Origin: Colletotrichum lupini
Taxonomy: Eukaryota; Ascomycota; Sordariomycetes; Glomerellales; Glomerellaceae
Reading direction: 5' to 3'
Length of the DNA stretch: 64,000 nt
Assembly: GCF_023278565.1 (NCBI RefSeq)
Contig: NC_064676.1
Location: forward strand, 1,612,001-1,676,000
Position 1 is the first letter of the stretch. The number at the start of each line of letters is the position of its first letter. The translations under genes were made by a program, and so were the position numbers. Under the pieces are notes generated by a model. It did no database searches, was not told the DNA's origin, and was given only the letters and a program-made list of their open reading frames with translations. Of this stretch, positions 58,342 through 64,000 are shown one piece after another.

Positions 58342-59100
58342 ATGTTCGCCAACACCCTCACTCTTTGCCTTGCACTCACACCCCTGGCTGCGAACCTCGT
58401 GGCTGGAGAAGCCGCATTCTACGGAACAATCCCAACCAGCGAGCTCCAAATTCCATCTTTGACCAAAGGTGCCGCAGCTTCATGGACCACCTCCTTCATC
58501 GCTCCTCGCTCCACCAGCAAACCCGCGGTTCCTTCCATCGACAGCTCAGTCTGGTACGCCCAAGAGACCTTTGACGAGGCCCCTCCCCTCGAGAAGAGAA
58601 TCAACGTCGCCATCAACCAGCAGCCGAGAAACTGCAACAAGGAGTCCGACTTCAACCCTCACCCGCCAATCCACTCCGACAAGCAGCTCAAGGGTGCAGA
58701 CTACTTTTGCAACAACTACGCCGGCTTCATGGAATCCGGCATGAAGTCTCTTCGCGTCGAGTGGCACGATGAGTTTCAGGGTCGCCACCAGTACAAGGTC
58801 TCCTGGGCTGTAGGCTGTGTCACCGACGGAGACAGGCAGCATGTTAAATATCCTAATGGCCTTTCCAACACCAACCCGAGCTGCAACGACTTGATGAGGG
58901 ATAACTACCTACAGTGTGAGTGTCTGACAGCTTCTATATGGTTGAAGTTCCCTCTGGTGAAGAGATTTTGTTGCTGATACGGTACTGCTCTAGGTAACAA
59001 CGGTGGCGTTGGAGGTAGGGTACAGGTGGGCTGCCTTGTCTACGCTTACAACGGAGGAACCGTCGCGGGGAGGGATTATGAGTCGATTGGGCTGTGGTGA
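58342..59100 (+). CDS. Small secreted cysteine-containing protein with Kex2-type site (effector-like)
   Basis: Two exons, join(58342..58915, 58994..59100), 226 aa. The 78-nt intron has donor GTGAGT and acceptor CTAG and joins in phase, turning Q-C-E-C into Q-C-N-N-G-G. Residues 1-~21 are a signal peptide (LTLCLALTPLAANLVAG). A propeptide ends in LEKR at 83-86, a Kex2-type dibasic site. The mature part (87-226, ~140 aa) has exactly six cysteines (98, 123, 159, 181, 192, 205), enough for three disulfides, and ends AGRDYESIGLW. There is no transmembrane segment or GPI-like tail, and I do not recognise an enzyme motif. Size, secretion signal, processing site and even cysteine number match fungal secreted effectors or antimicrobial-type proteins. 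That role is inference. It is the immediate neighbour of the 2EXR cluster. Confidence 0.82.
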
Positions 59101-59918
59101 GCGGCCGATCAAGATCGCTCATCTTCTTGTCGAGTTTATGGTATGCGAATGGGAGGGAGCTATAGCTCTCACTCTCAAACAAGGCAGCATGAAGCACCCG
59201 ATCGGCTTCTTCTCTTCCCTTAAGATTGTACAGCTAGATAGAATATACTCAATACATCCATCCTCGAAACGTCCGTGTCAGATAGAGCGGACTGAAGAAA
59301 ACTCGCAACGTCACTTTGCGTGAGGCAGGAGGGCCACGATAGAACAACGACAGAGGGAGAATCATTTGGGAAAGCACCTGGCGGTCGTGGATGGGCTTAA
59401 TGAAGCCAGTTCCAAACGGGCGAGCTTTTGGAAACATTTCAGGAAACACAGCCACAGCAAACGGCTTTCATCGTGAACTATGTTACAACTGGGCTTCTGA
59501 GTGAACCAGTAGCCCCAATCAGAAGCTATGAGAGCAACTGTGAGTATGCGGAAACAAGCCTAAGAATCAGTACCATGAAGGAAAGATTTTTCAATACATG
59601 AGGAAACAACCATCTAGTGCCTGATGAACGCTTCTAGCAAAAGTAAGGTTGAGATGAGTTGAGGGACAGAGAAAGGTAATCGGACGTTGGACAATGACGA
59701 TTTGTTTGCCCTGCACGGTGCATCAGGAGAAGACGTGGCTAGTCCTAAAAGGGCATGGTGCGGGGTAGTCGAGCTAAGGACCTTTGGAGGTTGGTCGGCC
59801 TGCCAGGCACTCATGCCAATGCGTCGTCGCGGGGCAGCTTTCTTCGGAGTTCCATCATCAACATCAACCTTCCCATTCTACCTACCGACACGAACCCTGC
59901 AGTCTTGGAGCCGCAAAG
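59101..59918. other. Intergenic region before the thioredoxin-PITH gene
   Basis: About 0.8 kb with the 3' flank of the secreted-protein gene and the promoter of the following gene. Nothing else seen. Confidence 0.4.
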
Positions 59919-61173
59919 ATGTCTACGGTTCACATCAAGTCGGCAGCGGAGTTCCAGAAACTCCTGTCGAGCTCCCGTATCGTCGTTGCTGACTGTGAGT
60001 ACTACCCGACCACCGAAGTCACTGCACCCCTGCCTCTCCATCCTGGATGACGCCAGTGAGGCCATATACGGCCGCGATAGCTCCAACGCGATGTGGTAGC
60101 GGCTTCATTGCCTCTCGGTATCGCGCCGGCCACGTTCCTACTTCTTCATCTAGGAGGCTATTGAGCTGCTCGCGGGATGCATCCACGATTGAGTTGACGT
60201 GCTGACAAATGGATTCTAGTCTACGCCGACTGGTGCGGTCCCTGCAAAGCTATCGCGCCCCTCTACGAGCAGCTTTCCTCGTCCCTGTCCCGCAAGAATG
60301 TCGTCACTTTTGTCAAGATTGACGTCGAGTCCCAGAAGGAGATCGCCTCCGCCTACAGCGTTACTTCCCTCCCGACTTTCATGATCTTCCGCGAAGGCAA
60401 GACCATTGAGAAGGTCCAGGGCGCCGACCCCCGCAAGCTCCAAGAGGTGGTCAAGAGGCTGGCGAAGGAGGTTTCCGAGGGCGGTTCAGGCTCTGGCGAG
60501 GCGTCCGGAAGTTCAAGCGGAGGCAACTGGAGAGGCGCAGAGTTCCCTCGCGGCTATGGCGACGTTACCGGCCAGATCGAGCCCAAGGGCTGCGAGCTGC
60601 TGAACGCCGACGAGGATTTTGGTCCTGTCAAGGTCTTGTTCGACCCATCCAAGCCCAGCGCGCTTGCGAAGAAGGAGGGCGTGAAGGATTGGGTTGAGAG
60701 TGGTGCCGATGACCAGCTCTTGCTGTTCATGCCGTTCCAGTCCATGATCAAGCTGCACACCCTTCAGGTATGATTGGAAAATTGTAGTTAGACACAGCGT
60801 CAGTTGCTAACCCATCACGCAGCTCACCTCCCTGCCTCCTACCGACGATGACGACGACGAGGCTCCTATGCGCCCGGGCACCATTCACCTCTACACGAAC
60901 AAGCCTCACAACCTCGACTTTAGCGAAGCCGACGATACCCCTCCCACGCAAGCCATCGAGCTCACCGAGAAGGACTGGAACGCTGACGGCACCGCCAACA
61001 TTGGCCTTCGTTTCGTCAAGTTCCAGAACATTAACAGCTTGATCATTTACGTGACCAAGGGTGACGGCGACGGTGAAAAGGTGCGTCTCGACCGGGTGCG
61101 CCTCATCGGCGAGTCGGGCGAGAAGAGAGAAATGGGCAAGTTGGAGAAGATTGGCGATGAGGCCGGCGAATAG
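59919..61173 (+). CDS. Thioredoxin-like protein with PITH domain (TXNL1-type)
   Basis: Three exons, join(59919..59994, 60220..60767, 60823..61173), 324 aa, the usual length for the family. The thioredoxin domain (~1-107) carries the active site WCGPCK with Cys31 and Cys34 and the cis-proline at Pro77 (SLPTF). A Gly/Ser-rich linker (112-127) leads to the PITH domain (~138-315), with GYGDVTGQIEPKGCELLN near its start and GLRFVKFQNINSLIIYV near its end. TXNL1-type proteins are disulfide reductases that bind the 26S proteasome through the PITH domain. The first intron is 225 nt with branch GCTGAC near its 3' end, and the second is 55 nt with branch GCTAAC. Both join in phase, and the first splits the thioredoxin fold right before F-Y-A-D-W-C. 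An intact, probably constitutively expressed cytosolic protein. Confidence 0.95.
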
Positions 61174-62218
61174 AGCGGACCGGTGGGTCATTGAAAATCG
61201 GTCCGGTGAAGAGACAAAAAAGAGGAAGAAAAGTCTGCACTCGAGACCCCATGCGACGAGAATCATGAATAGAGCAATAGTTATAGACGCCTCCGGTGAC
61301 AGTTTGTGCCGGAGGCTCAAAATCCAAAACCACTGAGCCACACATAGATCGCATGGTTGAGCATGATTGACGCTCTATAATGCAGAAAGTCGCGCGTTTA
61401 GACGGTCATGCATGAGACGATTCTAGAGCGCGCGTGGTGCGCCAAATTAGGAGACGTCCACGGGTTGCGGCGACATACTGCCTTGAGCTCAACCGCGAGG
61501 TAGGTAATAGGTGACATAGCCGCATAAGGCGCACTTCTCCCGCCTGGGTCGTCGCATTCACTTTGCGAGTTCCAGCCAAGAATAAATTTGGCTTGAAGGG
61601 TTGGATATGTCCGGCCCATCGATCGCGACCCAACTCGCTACAAGAGCAAGAACAGGATCTATGATGGACGAGGCCGGCTGCAATTAAAATTCGATCTGGG
61701 GCACGATTGACGCCATGAATTCACCGACTTAGGAATTCTAGCAACAGGGGAAACTGTAACGAATCGTGCCAGCCGCACGAAGAAAAAAAGAAGAAAAAAG
61801 AGAAGCCTCCGACAGAGCCGCGACCAAAAATTCTTTTTTATATCGTGAGATGGGTCCCTGCACGTCCGCCCGGAGTGGGTCCGATGCAGCTGGACCAAGG
61901 GCACCGGAGGAACCTTTTCGCGGACAAACGGAAGATAGCCGCGGCAGGCTCCACGGGCTGCAGGTGGACGCGGCGTTCCACTGGGTGACTGGCTGCGCTG
62001 GTTGCGGACGTGACTGCACCTCAGTCTGCGAGCCTGGCGAGGTACCCACGTACCTTAGCATGCCTAGGTAAGACCCTGAAGAGAGTGAGGCCCCACTGGA
62101 CGTCCCGTTGTGCTGCCGGACCTGGTCAGTGCGCCTGAAGTCCACTCAAACGCCCGGTCCCCACAGTTTGCACTCAGTGTGCGACGAGCAGCATATCGGA
62201 TTTGAGCCAACTAGATGA
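61174..62218. other. Intergenic region before the second 14-bp-duplication element
   Basis: 1.0 kb with the 3' flank of the thioredoxin-PITH gene. An A/G-rich tract lies at about 61780-61805. GGTACC-type short palindromes occur at ~62039-62056. No gene is supported. Confidence 0.4.
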
Positions 62219-62232
62219 CACCCACCCCAGTC
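62219..62232. repeat. Left 14-bp target-site duplication, copy 2
   Basis: CACCCACCCCAGTC directly before the element, repeated without mismatch at 62771-62784. Confidence 0.9.
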
Positions 62233-62770
62233 TAAGTACCTTGTTATCGAAGAAAGTTAATTCTTTCTAAGTCATAAGTATAAGAATATAGTTTTAATAA
62301 AATAATATAGTACCTACTTAGTACTTAAATTAAGATACTTTTTTAAGCTCGTTATAAATAAAAAAATTATATTACTAACTACTTATTATTAAAGTTCGTA
62401 ACGCTATAGTTTTAACTATAATAATTCGCTTATAATAAGTAAAAAGTTTAATTATAAATCCTTTAAAAGCCTCTCTTTAAGGGCTATAAGAGCCTCCGAG
62501 TTAAGTTAAAATACTTATTAAGATATTAATAACTAAACTAACCCTATAATAACGGCCTTAATAGAGAAACTGAGAGACGAACTGAGAGATAATGCTAGAA
62601 TCCTCGCAACTGCGATTCTAGCGATCCCTTGACTAGGGAGAGGGTGGAATGGAGGAAAGGATGGGTGAGAAAAGGGTTGAGGTTGAACAGTGCGGAATTC
62701 GAGGGCAGGGTAGCGTCTACATGTACTGCGGCAATCCTCTAGTAATGCAAAACGATGGAGTTAAACAGTG
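62233..62770 (-). mobile_element. Second copy of the 855-bp element family, internally deleted (538 bp)
   Basis: Reading the minus strand, it starts CACTGTTTAACTCC and ends ACAAGGTACTTA, the same termini as copy 1 at 31328-32182. It aligns along both arms and lacks about 317 bp of the middle; the junction is near 62616, between AATCCTCG and CAACTGCG. It keeps many more C and G bases than copy 1, so it is younger or was hit by fewer RIP cycles. It is flanked by a perfect 14-bp target duplication unrelated in sequence to that of copy 1. No coding frame is preserved. Confidence 0.85.
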
Positions 62771-62784
62771 CACCCACCCCAGTC
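62771..62784. repeat. Right 14-bp target-site duplication, copy 2
   Basis: CACCCACCCCAGTC, identical to 62219-62232. Confidence 0.9.
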
Positions 62785-64000
62785 GTCATCCAAAGTCCAT
62801 CAGAACAACTGCGAACGTCCAGCCAGCAACAAATGAAGACACCCTCTTCCATCGTCTTACTCAAGCCGTCGTGTGCGCCGAGCTTTCTACCTATCCTATT
62901 CTACTCGCCCGCTTCATCGAACTAAACAATGGGGGGATTCCGGCTTGCGCAACACAATATGCCCACCCCCAATAAGCCATGTCGACCAGGGCTGAAAGAA
63001 AGCTGCTACCATGCACGGTTCTAATTGTACTAGGCAAAGCCAAGTTGTGCCGAAGGGCGAGAGGAGGCCAAGGGGGGTCGTCTGCGCAGGGGGCTAGGTC
63101 CTAGGATACCTGGATACGACAGATGATGAGCCGGATACTTCAACCAAACGGTCACGCAACGTCGTCAAGTGCCCTATCAAGTCCCCTTCAGATTGATTGA
63201 GCCTGGGCCCGTGATGAGGCGGCGGAGACCCAACCTGAGGAGGTGCCAGGAGGCAACGCAATATGCTTAACCAACCTACCTTGTCCGCTTTCGTATCGTT
63301 CGCCCGATCCCAAAGCCTCAAGCAAACGACCTTTGAACCCCGTACCCACCTAATCGACCGAGCCCTTCGGAGCCCCTCCCTTCCTTCGTCGTCTGTCGCT
63401 CTCGGCAAGCTCCTTACCACGTCCGCCCCTCTTCCGATGCCACCACTTCCCCGAACTGGCCCCGGCCAACGTCTTGGCATGGCTAACCGTCTGCCATCTC
63501 GTTGGAACCCTGCGGTCACCTTGCAGCGCCGTGGCAGTCCAGCGCCGTGCTACGCCGTAGCATGGTTCGAATGACGGCAGACCGATGGTTCCAATCTGTC
63601 TAATCTGGACCGCCCTCTCTTTCTCTCTCTTGCGCGCGCGCGCCCATGCAAGCTCGAGTTGCTAGCTATTTACCGCCAGCTTATGGCATCACGACTCGTC
63701 ATCGGATTACGAGGGGCAAGCGTTCTCTCGTTGCCCGCCAAATTTAGAATTCGCGCCATGTTCACCGCGGGCTTCCGGCGGCGGCGGACCGAGTTTCTTG
63801 CTACCTTAGTCTATCGGTGCGCTTTTTCGCAACTCCGCCTCGCCAAATCGGCACCGAGGACCCATTTTCACATATCGCTTTCGCCATGCTTAAGACCTTA
63901 AGAGGCCCGAATATCGACGTGCATTCGCCCGCTCTGACACCGGTGCGTCATTAACTGCCGGCACGATTACCTGATGTGGCAGTCATGGCGGCCAATAGTT
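62785..64000. other. Terminal region without a supported gene
   Basis: Open frames on both strands (63094-63519 minus, 63263-63574 plus) overlap and have no domain. A GCGCGC/CTCTCT microsatellite-like stretch is at about 63612-63642. A gene could start beyond the window end. Confidence 0.35.

Noticed and set aside
1..64000. tRNA, rRNA or CRISPR arrays
   Set aside because: No cloverleaf with both internal promoter boxes, no rRNA-like stretch and no regularly spaced repeats were found by eye. A dedicated covariance-model scan could still find a tRNA.

Overview
This is a nuclear chromosome window from a filamentous ascomycete, most likely a Sordariomycete. The signs are short spliceosomal introns (mostly 45-100 nt, GTRAGT-type donors, CTAAC/CTGAC branch sites), typical filamentous-fungal families (Zn2Cys6 regulator, Bem3-like RhoGAP, CorA-like transporter, 2EXR proteins), long non-coding spacers, and extremely AT-rich repeats whose changes are CpA/TpG to TpA transitions, the mark of repeat-induced point mutation (RIP). 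No bacterial, organellar or viral genes were recognised. I derived the exon structures by hand from splice sites and phase continuity, without transcript data.

Layout. 1-18 kb is ordinary gene space: a Ser-rich protein with repeated R-R-x-S sites (+), a Zn2Cys6 transcription factor (-) and a Bem3-like PX-PH-RhoGAP (-). 18-34.5 kb is gene-poor and holds two RIP-affected mobile elements: a 3,425-bp terminal-inverted-repeat element with 8-bp target duplications (24745-28169), and an 855-bp element without inverted termini but with perfect 14-bp target duplications (31328-32182). A second, internally deleted copy of the latter lies in opposite orientation at 62233-62770, again with a perfect 14-bp duplication. 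34.5-49 kb returns to gene space: a proline/histidine-rich protein, a seven-exon CorA-like membrane protein, a four-exon BTB-like protein (all -) and an MDR-family oxidoreductase (+).

50.4-57.3 kb carries four diverged 2EXR-domain genes in about 7 kb (+,-,-,+), a local family expansion of unknown function. It is followed by a small secreted six-cysteine protein with a Kex2-type site, which is effector-like. The last gene is a thioredoxin-PITH (TXNL1-type) protein; the final 3 kb holds the second element copy and no convincing gene.

How the genes relate. The single-copy genes look like unlinked housekeeping functions: polarity signalling by Rho GTPases, divalent cation transport, redox and proteasome-associated thioredoxin, and transcription. 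The parts of most interest are the 2EXR cluster with its adjacent secreted protein and the 14-bp-duplication element family.
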